Below the pieces are notes generated by a model that worked only from the letters and a program-made list of their open reading frames with translations, did no database searches and was not told where the DNA came from. A program made the position numbers and the translations under genes. Positions 25,807 to 34,432 of a stretch of 44,001 nucleotides of DNA are shown here, one piece after another; positions within the stretch are counted from its first letter, which is position 1, and the number at the start of each line of letters is the position of its first letter. The stretch spans positions 155,371 to 199,371 of the forward strand of contig PCTW01000016.1 in NCBI GenBank assembly GCA_002786715.1. Reading direction: 5' to 3'. Origin of the DNA: Bdellovibrio sp. CG22_combo_CG10-13_8_21_14_all_39_27 (GTDB lineage Bacteria; Bdellovibrionota; Bacteriovoracia; Bacteriovoracales; Bacteriovoracaceae).

Positions 25807-25918
25807 AAGTATCACGTAGCTAAGTTCACCTAAGTTTGGGTAAATTTAATTTAACTATCTCTAAAAATTATTGAAGTTTATGATAAAATAAAACCTAAAA
25901 TATTTATTTTGGAGTCTT

Positions 25919-27952
25919 ATGGATAGCGATCGATCTGAACAGATTATAAAGCCTCGTCGAAAGGTTATCATATCAAGTGACTCTGAAATTGATAAGAGCG
26001 CCACTGTTTTAAGGAGAGGCATGGCCATGTTTTTAGATGAGATGGTCTTTTTATCTGTACCCCTTGTTTTGATCTATTTGTACATTCCTAGTCTCTTTAA
26101 AAGTCTTGCACAGTTATTTTCTTTAATACCGAGTCAATATAAATTTTTTATTATCCCGACTATTTGGAGGCTCTTTTTTGCAATAATTTATTCGCCATTG
26201 ATTTATTTTAAGGGTTGTTCTCCTGGCAAAATGATTATGTCGATTGCGATAGTTAATAAAGACAATGAAAGAATGTCACTCCTCCAAATTTTCTGCAGAG
26301 AATTTATTAGTAAGTTGTTATCATTTCAATTTTTTGCAATTGGTTATCTCATAGGAGTTTTTAGAAAAGATAGAAGAGCTTTGCATGATTATTTGTCCAA
26401 TACTTTGGTCGTCAACAGTGATGGTTATGTAAGAGGTCAAAACGATGCCGTTTATCCTATTAAGAAAACGGTCGCTTCCATTTTTACACTTCTAATTATT
26501 TTCAAAGTTGAAAGTGATTTAAGAGCTAAGTTTAACAATAATGATATGGAGCTTTCGGTCCTTCGTAATCAAAGAGACCTATCCTTGATGCAAAAAAAGT
26601 TAGATGCGCAAGCAATGTTAGTAAATAAGGTAAAAACTAATGAGATTGAGCACCAAAATCAGATTAACTTGGGCATTGTCATTAAGGCTCAGCGAAAACT
26701 AGATAAATATAAAAGAGGAGAGACTGAAGACTTTCTTAGTGAAGAAGAGTTAAAAATCAAAGACGTTCAAAAAGAAGTTTTTGAAAAATATCCAGGTTTT
26801 ATATGGCTTATTCCGAGCACAGTTATTATTGAACCTGAATTGCTTAATGCTTTCTTTGAAAATCAATACGACGCTACTTTTTATTTACCTAAGCACATGA
26901 CCAGCAGTTCGTTAGTGAAGGAGCTGGGTGCTAAATATAAGGAGAGAGATAATTTAGAATTTGAAATTTTAAAGAATAAGAAACTTGATGAGTTAGCCTC
27001 AAATAGAGGCATGGGGTATCGAAATTCGAAATATCTTATTCATCCAAAATTCTTAGAAGATATTCGGATTGTAGATAGTTTTGGAAAAAGTTTATTTTCT
27101 ATGAAATGCAATGGTCTCCTTCATTCTATCTCTTGGGAACTAAGAGATGGTATGAGTGATGAAATTATTGAAAAATTCATGAAGTCCTTTATACAGTTCG
27201 CAAATGAAGCAAATGCTGATTGTTTGCCAAGAACAATTTTGAAAGACCCGGTTAAAATGTTAAGATTGGTGACGGAAAATCCACAAATCAACATGATGTC
27301 TTATTCAGTGCTTAATCAAAAATATCCAGATGTCTTTAATGCATTAGTTGAATATTATATTCAAAGATATTCTGATAATATGTTGATAAATAATCCACTT
27401 TTTAGAAGTGTAAAAGCTCAGGAGATTTTCTTTAAATCATATCCAGAAAATTTCAAGTTTTGGGATGGAACCAATGAGGCAGATGAAACTTTAACGTATG
27501 ATTTTTTAACAACTAGATATGATCCAGATTGGTATTTATCTGCAGTTTTTAAAAATTCTAAAGCGTACAAAAAAGCAAAAGAACGGTTGGCCAAAGTTGA
27601 TTTTAAGTCAAAAGATAAATTAACAGTGGATACTTCTCACGCAGTGAAATCATTTAATAAAATTCAATGTTGCGGGACATCTTTTGACACTGGTTTGAAT
27701 AGATTTGTATCTTTCACTCATCCCGATATTTTAAAGAGTGTTTCATTTATTTCTCAGATTAATCCAAGGTCTATTTCTTTTTATTTTAAACATCTGAATT
27801 CTGATTTCCAATATACAGATGAGATTAAAAGTTATCTTATTGAAAATGCCGGCAAAATTGTAATATTTAGAGACGACTTTCCCCATGAACTAAAAAATGA
27901 TCCTGAATTCATGAAGAAATTCGAAGCCGGAAGATTAATGAGAAGAAGATAA
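25919..27952 (+). CDS. RDD-family membrane protein with a long unknown C-terminal region
   Basis: A 677-residue protein. Residues about 28-165 form an RDD domain: RRGMAMFLDE at the start, three hydrophobic segments, SPGKMIMSIAIV, and RRALHDYLSNTLVV at the end, typical of this inner-membrane family. A fourth hydrophobic stretch near 180-195 is followed by a charged, probably coiled-coil part (about 200-285). Residues 285-677 are cytoplasmic-looking and unlike any family I know; they contain loosely repeated aromatic-rich stretches such as FEKYPGFIWL, LNQKYPDVFNAL and FKSYPENFKFWD. The gene is clearly more AT-rich than its neighbours, with many TTT, AAA and ATT codons, which may reflect transfer. 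TTGGAG precedes the ATG. Function unknown. Confidence 0.72.
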   Translation: MDSDRSEQIIKPRRKVIISSDSEIDKSATVLRRGMAMFLDEMVFLSVPLVLIYLYIPSLFKSLAQLFSLIPSQYKFFIIPTIWRLFFAIIYSPLIYFKGCSPGKMIMSIAIVNKDNERMSLLQIFCREFISKLLSFQFFAIGYLIGVFRKDRRALHDYLSNTLVVNSDGYVRGQNDAVYPIKKTVASIFTLLIIFKVESDLRAKFNNNDMELSVLRNQRDLSLMQKKLDAQAMLVNKVKTNEIEHQNQINLGIVIKAQRKLDKYKRGETEDFLSEEELKIKDVQKEVFEKYPGFIWLIPSTVIIEPELLNAFFENQYDATFYLPKHMTSSSLVKELGAKYKERDNLEFEILKNKKLDELASNRGMGYRNSKYLIHPKFLEDIRIVDSFGKSLFSMKCNGLLHSISWELRDGMSDEIIEKFMKSFIQFANEANADCLPRTILKDPVKMLRLVTENPQINMMSYSVLNQKYPDVFNALVEYYIQRYSDNMLINNPLFRSVKAQEIFFKSYPENFKFWDGTNEADETLTYDFLTTRYDPDWYLSAVFKNSKAYKKAKERLAKVDFKSKDKLTVDTSHAVKSFNKIQCCGTSFDTGLNRFVSFTHPDILKSVSFISQINPRSISFYFKHLNSDFQYTDEIKSYLIENAGKIVIFRDDFPHELKNDPEFMKKFEAGRLMRRR

Positions 27953-27962
27953 GCATTGCAAT

Positions 27963-29126
27963 CTAGAGTTTAAAAAACTTCTCGAGCGCGTAGAAGAACT
28001 CTCCTCCTTGAGCAATGCTCGCTGATGTATTGTGATTGACTATTAAAAGCTCTTGCGGAGCTTTGTAGCTGATGACAGCTTGTTCAAGGTTTTCACCATC
28101 AGTTAAGTCTTGAAAGCATAGGAATCGGGCGATTTCAGTGCCTGCATCGACCACTTGACCAGGAGTCATGCGATAGTCGACGAGTCCTCCGCGTGGTGAA
28201 GTATAGCATTTATAATCTTTTAAAAAGCCGGCATGACCCTGATGCTTTTTCTCATAAGAAAACTCATCGATGACTCCGCGATACTTGAGATAATTTAAAA
28301 TCCGAGCGGCATCATCAATGGCACGATCGAATTCAATCACTTCTTCACTGCCTAATTCAACTGTGAATGCTTCAAACTCGAGAGGTATTTCGCGATCTAT
28401 TTCTTTAAAAGCTTGGTGAAGCTTAACCCACGGAACAAAGGTTGCTTCATCCATGGCGCCTGCAAATTCAGGAGGTATGAGTAGAGTCACTTCGGCATCG
28501 AGATGAGCTGCTGAAGTTCGCATATAATCGGCAGCATAAAGATAGCGACAGGCCACAGGTCCGGTGTGAAGATCGAGAACAATGTCACTGGTAGAAGCAA
28601 TCTTTTGCAAAAGAAGATTCAGGTGTCCATTTTCATTTGGCCCTCTCTGATAAAGACTGGCTTCAAGATTTTTATAAGTTTCAAATAGCAATTTCTTAAA
28701 GGCCTTTTTAATATCGGCCCATTCTAGATCTTTATTATCTTGGGCGAATTTATTCAGATCGAGCTTTGATAAATCTTGGTTGATCTGACAAATGTCGTGA
28801 TAATTGCGATTCCAATTGTTGCCAGTGACCGGATTGAAGCGTCCATAGGTCCATGTACCAAGTTTTTGATTGAGAGCAGATGGATTCGCATTGGGAATAA
28901 AAGTGACACTGCCTTTAAAAGGATGATGAAGAAAGTATTTCATCAATTCATAAATGACCACACCCCCTTGGTGCTCGGCCCCATGAACAGAGGATTGAAT
29001 ATGAATATGGGGCCCAGGTTGATCGCCCACGATTCGAAAAAGATTAATATTGAGTTTATCACCGTTGGGTAGTTCTTTTACTGCATGAGTGATTCTTTCA
29101 AAAGTATTCAGTGTCTCTTCGCTCAT
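27963..29126 (-). CDS. AstE/AspA-like deacylase; candidate alternative succinyl-diaminopimelate desuccinylase
   Basis: A 387-residue member of the succinylglutamate desuccinylase / aspartoacylase branch of M14. Zinc ligands His48 and Glu51 (HGAE), His187 (LDLHTGP) and the catalytic Glu257 (TVELGS) are intact, as is the NRNYH block near 107 that binds the substrate carboxylate. Known members remove acyl groups such as succinate or acetate from amino acids. It is the last of six genes in the lysine operon, 19 bases after the lysA-like gene, under the lysine riboswitch. The pathway uses the succinylase branch (dapD present), yet the usual M20-type dapE is not in the operon; this enzyme could fill that step. 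That is inference; AstE function in arginine breakdown is less likely here. Confidence 0.85.
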   Translation of the reverse strand: MSEETLNTFERITHAVKELPNGDKLNINLFRIVGDQPGPHIHIQSSVHGAEHQGGVVIYELMKYFLHHPFKGSVTFIPNANPSALNQKLGTWTYGRFNPVTGNNWNRNYHDICQINQDLSKLDLNKFAQDNKDLEWADIKKAFKKLLFETYKNLEASLYQRGPNENGHLNLLLQKIASTSDIVLDLHTGPVACRYLYAADYMRTSAAHLDAEVTLLIPPEFAGAMDEATFVPWVKLHQAFKEIDREIPLEFEAFTVELGSEEVIEFDRAIDDAARILNYLKYRGVIDEFSYEKKHQGHAGFLKDYKCYTSPRGGLVDYRMTPGQVVDAGTEIARFLCFQDLTDGENLEQAVISYKAPQELLIVNHNTSASIAQGGEFFYALEKFFKL

Positions 29127-29145
29127 AAATAGGAAACTCCAAAAA

Positions 29146-30351
29146 TTAAACTAACCAATCAATGCTTGGGCGCGGCCAGCGCGGAATCATTAAATCATCA
29201 TTATAAAGAATAACCTCTGCAGGTAGACTGTGACAGAGGAAAAAAGGCATCGATTCAGTAAAACCATAGGCACCACATTGATGAAAAATCATCCAATCTC
29301 CTGGGGCGATGTCATTAGGCAATTGATAATCACCTAGCTTATCCAATGCCGTACACAAGGGGCCGTGTACTTGAAAAGTTGAGAGGGGGGCGCTGCTTTG
29401 GCGGTAGAGTTCACCAGGGAAGGGTTGTTTGGTGATCGCTGGTCGAACCATATGATTGATTCCGCCTTCGAGAACGAGTAGCTCTTTGCCGCGAACAGTT
29501 TTTCTATCAATCACGCGAGTTAAGTAATGGCCGTAGGGGCCAATTGCAAATCGGCCCAGCTCCATATAGATATTTTCCAATTGGAACTTTTTTTTCAATT
29601 GAAAAAGTTCTTTGGCAACATCATAAAAAGAAATAGGTTTTTGATTGGCCTCATAGGGAATTCCAAGTCCGCCGCCTAGATCTAAAAGCTTGAGTGGTAA
29701 TTGCATATCGTTTGCTAACTGAACGCAACGCGAGGCCATTTCGTTCCACAGGGATTTAAGCTGAGGGAGATCGAGAATATTTCCCCACTGAAAGACGTGA
29801 ATGCCCAAAATATCCAGATGCTCTAGCTCTTGCCAGTTAAAGTTGCGCCAAGTTGATTCATCTTCGCCAAAGGGCGTGATATCTTTACCACCAAGTACAC
29901 TTTCGCCTTCAGTCCATTCAAGCTGCACTCGAATCAGAGCTTTGATTTTTTTACCGGCCTCTTTAGCTGCTTGGTTTAACCATTTTGCTTGAGAAGTAGA
30001 CTCGAGAATAATCATGCCGACTTCATTGTCGATCATAGACTTTAAGTACTCTTTCGACTTGGCCGGACCTGTGGCGAGGATGTTTTCTGGTTTTACTCCA
30101 GAAGCCATGGCCTGATCGAGCTCTCCGAGACTGGCCACGTCGATTCCAAATCCGTGATTTCGAAAAACCTTTAAGACTGCTGACAAAGGATTGGCCTTGC
30201 AGGCATACCAAAGAGTGATGTCATCGGGCAGTATTTTTTGCCAATTGTTGAGCTGGTGCTTAAGAAGGTCGAGATCATAAAAATAAAAAGAATGATTAAC
30301 TTTCTTAATCGCTCGATCGATGAAGTCTCGTTTGAAAGAGGGATTTTCCAT
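29146..30351 (-). CDS. lysA: fold-type III PLP decarboxylase, diaminopimelate decarboxylase-like
   Basis: A 401-residue PLP enzyme of the alanine-racemase-like fold III. WYACKANP holds the PLP lysine, DVASLGELDQA and LDLGGGLGIPY bind phosphate, and HGPLCTALD supplies the active-site Cys from the other subunit of the dimer. LysA decarboxylates meso-diaminopimelate to lysine. The signatures GPLCTALD (not GPICESGD) and HQCGAYGFTES belong to the divergent subgroup that includes PvsE-type and exosortase-associated decarboxylases, and IHVFQWGNIL replaces the usual IHxHIGSQ-like segment. Operon context still points to lysine synthesis. Its ATG overlaps the dapD stop (TAATG). The substrate could be a modified diaminopimelate; I give the symbol by context. 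Confidence 0.75.
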   Translation of the reverse strand: MENPSFKRDFIDRAIKKVNHSFYFYDLDLLKHQLNNWQKILPDDITLWYACKANPLSAVLKVFRNHGFGIDVASLGELDQAMASGVKPENILATGPAKSKEYLKSMIDNEVGMIILESTSQAKWLNQAAKEAGKKIKALIRVQLEWTEGESVLGGKDITPFGEDESTWRNFNWQELEHLDILGIHVFQWGNILDLPQLKSLWNEMASRCVQLANDMQLPLKLLDLGGGLGIPYEANQKPISFYDVAKELFQLKKKFQLENIYMELGRFAIGPYGHYLTRVIDRKTVRGKELLVLEGGINHMVRPAITKQPFPGELYRQSSAPLSTFQVHGPLCTALDKLGDYQLPNDIAPGDWMIFHQCGAYGFTESMPFFLCHSLPAEVILYNDDLMIPRWPRPSIDWLV

Positions 30352-31091
30352 TAGCGCAAGTACTCTTCTAGCACCAATGAAGCATCAGATTTTTCATCGC
30401 GATATTTAATAATGATGGCACATCCTAATTGAAGTCCATTTTTATTGGCCCATTTTAGGTCGGGACTTATGGGGCGAGATCCGGGAACAACCACTGCACC
30501 TTCTGGAATTTCGCTGCCACGAGGAAGAACTTTTTCAGAGACGGCGTCATAGACTGGAACGGCCTTACTTAAAATAACACCGGGAGCGATGACAGCGCGG
30601 CGTCTGACCACAATGCCTTCGACAATAACAGAGCCGGCACCAACGAAGACATCGTCTTCAATAATGACTGGTGCGAGTCCAACGGGTTCGAGCACTCCAC
30701 CAATTTGAACACCGGCCGAAAGATGAACACGCTTACCAATTTGAGCGCAACTTCCAACGAGAGCATGGCTATCAATCATAGTTCCTTCATCAACGTAGGC
30801 GCCGATATTGATATAGGCGGGAGGCATGACGATCACGCCCTTAGCTACGAAACTGCCACGACGAATACTTGTTCCACCTGGAACCACACGAACTCCGCGA
30901 GAAACATCAAATTGTTGTGGCATCAGATTATGTTTATCTACAAAACCATTAAATTCTTTTAACTCTCCCGCTTTAAAAGCAGCAAGAATGGCCTGTTTGA
31001 CTTCAACATTGGCCTTCCAAACGCCATTTTCACAATGGGCCGAGCGAAGAGTTCCTTTCTCTAATTCATTTAAAACATTTTCCCAGTTCAT
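30351..31091 (-). CDS. dapD: 2,3,4,5-tetrahydropyridine-2,6-dicarboxylate N-succinyltransferase
   Basis: I place the start at the ATG at 31091 (246 residues) because AAAGGAA precedes it; the longer frame from 31124 would overlap dapA. The left-handed beta-helix is obvious: GGTSIRRGSFVAKGVIVMPP, YINIGAYVDEGTMIDSHALV, CAQIGKRVHLSAGVQIGG, LEPVGLAPVIIEDDVFVGAG. These are the signature hexapeptide repeats of DapD. It succinylates tetrahydrodipicolinate with succinyl-CoA, committing the cell to the succinylase branch of lysine and peptidoglycan precursor synthesis. The C-terminal extension ends near EEYLR. It lies 14 bases after dapA in the riboswitch-controlled operon. Confidence 0.95.
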   Translation of the reverse strand: MNWENVLNELEKGTLRSAHCENGVWKANVEVKQAILAAFKAGELKEFNGFVDKHNLMPQQFDVSRGVRVVPGGTSIRRGSFVAKGVIVMPPAYINIGAYVDEGTMIDSHALVGSCAQIGKRVHLSAGVQIGGVLEPVGLAPVIIEDDVFVGAGSVIVEGIVVRRRAVIAPGVILSKAVPVYDAVSEKVLPRGSEIPEGAVVVPGSRPISPDLKWANKNGLQLGCAIIIKYRDEKSDASLVLEEYLR

Positions 31092-31105
31092 AAAAATTCC
31101 TTTAA

Positions 31106-31990
31106 TTAATGACTTCTGTACCACTCTTGAATTCTCGCGTGGGCGCTCATCAAAGGAGACAGGTCGGTAAGTTCTTCGGCGATCAAAGGAAGTCGCAACG
31201 TTGGTGTTGTGATCATTCCGAGTTGGGCCATCAATAATTTTGCCGGTATTGGATTACTTGCTAAGAAAAGAGCATTTGAACATTCCGCCCAAAGTCTTTC
31301 TTCATCAAGGGTTAATGTTTTATCCAGTGATTTTTTGACAAAGAGTTTAGTCTCCTGAGGCCAAACGTTTGAAGCAACAGATACTAAGCCTTGTCCACCA
31401 AGACGGCAAAAGGCAGGAGTTAAGGCATCGTCACCGCTCATCATCATCGCCTTTGGAGCTTCAGCACGATACTTTGAAAACTCTGCTTCTGAGCCAGATG
31501 CCTCTTTAATCGCCCAAAAGTTCTTATGATTGGCAAGGTCGAGAACGGTATTGTGATCCATTGGCTTACCTGTTCTTGAGGGAACGTTGTAAAGCATACA
31601 GGGACGAGTTGAAGCATCGAGGAGATTTTTAAACCAAGCAGTTTGGCCAACTCTACCGGGTTTTGCATAGAGGGGAGTCACCAGAAGGTAAGCATGGGCA
31701 GGAAGGGTTTCGATATGGCGAACCCACTCAAGTGTTTCATTCATGTTAATGCCGCCAACTCCCACCATGAGAGGAATCTTTAATCCAAGCTTGAAGGCAA
31801 AGTCTAAGATTTGACGACGATCTGACTCATCGAGATTGAGTGCTTCACCCGTGCTTCCTAAGAGAACGACGCCATTTTCCGCTTTTTCTTGCATCCGCAG
31901 AAGCTTTTCGAAGTCCTGATAGTTGACGCTTCCGTCTCGGTTCATGGGAGTAATAATGGCAGTCCATAGTATAGTTTGATTAAGATTCAT
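31106..31990 (-). CDS. dapA: 4-hydroxy-tetrahydrodipicolinate synthase
   Basis: A 294-residue TIM-barrel aldolase that condenses pyruvate with aspartate semialdehyde. The Schiff-base lysine is Lys162 (AIKEAS), Tyr134 lies in LYNVPSRTG and the Thr of GSTGEA at 45-50 completes the proton relay. The length is normal. The start ATG overlaps the dapB stop as ATGA. The lysine feedback site cannot be judged reliably from sequence, but transcriptional control by the upstream riboswitch is evident. Confidence 0.95.
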   Translation of the reverse strand: MNLNQTILWTAIITPMNRDGSVNYQDFEKLLRMQEKAENGVVLLGSTGEALNLDESDRRQILDFAFKLGLKIPLMVGVGGINMNETLEWVRHIETLPAHAYLLVTPLYAKPGRVGQTAWFKNLLDASTRPCMLYNVPSRTGKPMDHNTVLDLANHKNFWAIKEASGSEAEFSKYRAEAPKAMMMSGDDALTPAFCRLGGQGLVSVASNVWPQETKLFVKKSLDKTLTLDEERLWAECSNALFLASNPIPAKLLMAQLGMITTPTLRLPLIAEELTDLSPLMSAHARIQEWYRSH

Positions 31991-32664
31991 AAAAGCTCCT
32001 TGGCGACCAATTGGTCGAATGGAATGAGACCGGTTGTTGTTGTTTTAAGTTGCGTGATCTTGTTGGCTGCCCAGATGGCCCCAGAGGCGAAAATTTTTCG
32101 ATCGAGGGCCTCGTGGGTTAAGGTGATTTTTTCAAAGGGAAGTTTGAGCTCGAGACTGTGGAGACCGATCACATCACCGGTTCTCTCAGAAGTTATGTTA
32201 ACTTCATTTTCTCCTAACCATTCTTTCCAGCTCAAAGCGGTTCCACTTGGAGCATCCACTTTTTTGATATGGTGAACTTCGTGAATAGCATAGCTTGAAT
32301 CAGTGAGCTTTGACGCTTTCTGAAGTTGCTCAAGACACAGTTTGACGACGTTCATTCCGAGCGCAAAATTTGAGCCCCAGACCCAAGTCAGTTTGCGTGC
32401 TTTCAATTCTTGATCCAGCTTTTCACGGCCTTCCCATCCGGTCGCGCCAGAGACGACGGCAATACCTGACTCGAGGAGTGTGGGAACCAAGTCAGTAAAA
32501 GCTCCCCCGGGGAGAAAACAAATGGCCACATCATGTTTCTTTAGGCGATCAACAGTGGCATGGTGAGTGCTATCAAAAACTTCAATTTTAAAAGCTTTAA
32601 GCAACTCTACGACGTGTTGCCCGGTCTTGCCCTTGCCTATGACTGCATAACTCAGTTCACTCAT
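31987..32664 (-). CDS. dapB: 4-hydroxy-tetrahydrodipicolinate reductase, short form
   Basis: A 225-residue enzyme that reduces the DapA product with NAD(P)H. The N-terminus carries a shortened nucleotide site (IGKGKTGQHV), and EVHHIKKVDAPSGTAL is the unmistakable DapB signature with the catalytic His and Lys. Most DapB proteins have about 240-270 residues; this one has a compact Rossmann domain, as in some other bacteria. It overlaps lysC by ATGA upstream and dapA by ATGA downstream, which implies translational coupling. Confidence 0.94.
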   Translation of the reverse strand: MSELSYAVIGKGKTGQHVVELLKAFKIEVFDSTHHATVDRLKKHDVAICFLPGGAFTDLVPTLLESGIAVVSGATGWEGREKLDQELKARKLTWVWGSNFALGMNVVKLCLEQLQKASKLTDSSYAIHEVHHIKKVDAPSGTALSWKEWLGENEVNITSERTGDVIGLHSLELKLPFEKITLTHEALDRKIFASGAIWAANKITQLKTTTTGLIPFDQLVAKELL

Positions 32665-34079
32665 ACGCGCGCCTCATAAGCTATGGGTGCGATCGTTATT
32701 GGATTCTCTATAAAAGTCTTGTGAAGTCTAGTGATTGATTCATTGGCCTCTTCTTCATTCACTAAGAAACAAAAGTTGTGCTTGCTAGCACCGAGGCAGA
32801 TCATGCGCACATTGATGTGTCGCTCTTCTGGACTTTCCGGGGCGAGTGATTCGAACACTAAACGTCCCAGACCTGGAGTATGATTGATATTGTTTCCAAT
32901 GAGACTCACGAGCGTTAAGTTCTCTTCAACTTTGAGATCGGCAAATTGTTTAAGTTCAGCAAAAAGGGCCTTGTTCAAAAGAGTTGAATCATCAACTGTT
33001 AATGCAACAGAAATTTCCGAAGTGGTGATGGAGTCGATACTGATCTTGTGATCGTTAAAGATTTTAAAAATGGTAAAGAGAAAGCCGTGCCCGTGGAGCA
33101 TTTTTGGAGTTGAAAGAGTTAAGAGCGATTGATCTTTTTTGACTGCCATCGCTCTTATCAAGGGAGCACTTTCAGTATGTGAACGAATCCAAGTTCCTTC
33201 TTTTTCTGGTTCATATGAACTACCAACAAAGACTTCGATTCCTTGTCTCATGGCCGGTGCCAGAGTGGTAGGGTGAAGAACTTTTGCTCCAAAAACGGCA
33301 AGCTCTGCAGCTTCTTTGAAAGTAATTTCACTTATAGGACGAGCTGCTGAGGTTATGCGAGGATCAGTTGTGGCGATACCTGCAACGTCTGTCCAGATCT
33401 CAACGACGTTCGCGCGCAAGCCTTCACCTAGAAGAGTTGCTGAATAGTCTGATCCACCTCGGCCCAGAGTCGTCGTTTCTCCAGCTTCTGTTGCGCCAAT
33501 AAAACCTTGTGTAACGAAAACGGCATTTCCGTATTTTGCGTCGAGAAGAAGTTTTTGACATTGACGATGAATGACATCGATTTGCGGATTAGCACGTCCA
33601 AACTGATCATCAGTGATCATGACTTTGCGAACGTCAAAACAAATCACGCGGCGATCTTGACCTTGGGCCGTGTGGCGCATGGCCTCGGCACAAAGCACGG
33701 AGCTTGTGCGTTCACCAATACTTAATAAACGATCATAGGCGCGCGGTGAACATTCACGCAAAAGAATCATTCCTTGGGCCATGGTGCGAGCTTCATTCAT
33801 AAGCGCATCGACTTCCATGAATACTTCTTCTGAAGCTTCAAGATCAAAAGCAATTTGGCGATGACGTTCATTCATTGTTTCAATGAGGTTTTCTACTTTT
33901 TTAGCTTCACCTTCGACAGCAAGTTTTGATATTTCAATTAATTGATTTGTTGTACCTGAAGTTGCAGAGACCACGACGACACTGGCCCCGCGATTGAGAG
34001 CAATTTGACTTGAGCGTTTCATGGCCACCGCATCGGCCATAGAAGTTCCACCAAATTTGGCGATAATGTTTTTAGACAT
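32661..34079 (-). CDS. lysC: aspartate kinase (LysC/AK III type)
   Basis: A 472-residue kinase that phosphorylates aspartate, the first step to lysine, threonine and methionine. KFGGTSMAD at 8-16 and VVVSATSGTTNQLI at 35-48 are kinase-domain signatures; LGRGGSDYSA near 208-217 binds aspartate. The C-terminal 170 residues form two ACT domains that usually bind lysine. The sequence reads like monofunctional AK III and lacks a homoserine dehydrogenase part. It is the first gene of the six-gene operon, has GGAGG before the ATG, and follows a lysine riboswitch, so both transcript and enzyme are likely to sense lysine. Confidence 0.95.
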   Translation of the reverse strand: MSKNIIAKFGGTSMADAVAMKRSSQIALNRGASVVVVSATSGTTNQLIEISKLAVEGEAKKVENLIETMNERHRQIAFDLEASEEVFMEVDALMNEARTMAQGMILLRECSPRAYDRLLSIGERTSSVLCAEAMRHTAQGQDRRVICFDVRKVMITDDQFGRANPQIDVIHRQCQKLLLDAKYGNAVFVTQGFIGATEAGETTTLGRGGSDYSATLLGEGLRANVVEIWTDVAGIATTDPRITSAARPISEITFKEAAELAVFGAKVLHPTTLAPAMRQGIEVFVGSSYEPEKEGTWIRSHTESAPLIRAMAVKKDQSLLTLSTPKMLHGHGFLFTIFKIFNDHKISIDSITTSEISVALTVDDSTLLNKALFAELKQFADLKVEENLTLVSLIGNNINHTPGLGRLVFESLAPESPEERHINVRMICLGASKHNFCFLVNEEEANESITRLHKTFIENPITIAPIAYEARV

Positions 34080-34141
34080 AAGTCCTCCATAAACACAAAA
34101 GTGCTAATAAAAAATTAAGTAAATTGTGGAAGAGAAAGCAT

Positions 34142-34350
34142 GCCAAGACAAGATTTTTGATCTTTTTATTCTTGGTGGAAGCTCTCCGCAAAACGAGTTT
34201 GCGACAGTTGCGACGTTTGACCATCAACAACCAGCTTTAGTGCCTCCGAAAGCAATAAAACTTCGGCGATATACACTCAAATCCAATCTCTCAATGGGTT
34301 TCGGACCCTCAAGATTGACAAGCGCAAACGCACCTCTTCACCACGGATCA
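34142..34350 (-). promoter_or_regulatory. lysine riboswitch (L-box) upstream of lysC
   Basis: Read on the minus strand, this stretch has the L-box signature in order: AGAGGTGCG (34337-34329), GAGGGTCCGAAACCC (34310-34296), CGCCGAAG (34268-34261), CGGAGGC near 34245, and a closing strand CTTCCACC (34181-34174) that can pair with GTGGTGAAG at the 5' end. Just downstream, CCAAGA and TCTTGG (34175-34143) with an inner AAGAT/ATCTT stem form an alternative hairpin that shares bases with the 3' side of the closing helix, the likely switch. It lies about 60 bases before the lysC ribosome site. Lysine binding should lower expression of the operon. Confidence 0.92.
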
Positions 34351-34379
34351 AGCATAACAAGGCCGTCAGTCATTGCCAA
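34351..34379 (-). promoter_or_regulatory. sigma-70-type promoter of the lysine operon
   Basis: On the minus strand TTGGCA (34379-34374), a 17-base spacer and TATGCT (34356-34351), with TGT just before the -10. The predicted transcript start near 34344 falls at the first bases of the riboswitch aptamer. Confidence 0.72.
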
Positions 34380-34427
34380 ACTCTTTTTATTAAAGGCATC
34401 ATCATCAAAATGATGTTTGGCCGGAGG
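34375..34427 (+). promoter_or_regulatory. hairpin directly before the asd ribosome site
   Basis: GCCAAAC (34375-34381) pairs with GTTTGGC (34415-34421), with an inner CATCA/TGATG stem-loop at 34403-34415. The structure ends one base before GGAGG (34423-34427) of asd. Its left arm overlaps the -35 box of the divergent lysine promoter. Between 34080 and 34432 there is otherwise only the riboswitch and its promoter. Confidence 0.4.
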
Positions 34428-34432
34428 ACAAT

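Noticed and set aside
34126-34413. Open frame of 95 codons on the plus strand between lysC and asd
   Set aside because: It lies over the lysine riboswitch and its promoter, has no ribosome site and a composition unlike protein; the RNA element explains the stretch.
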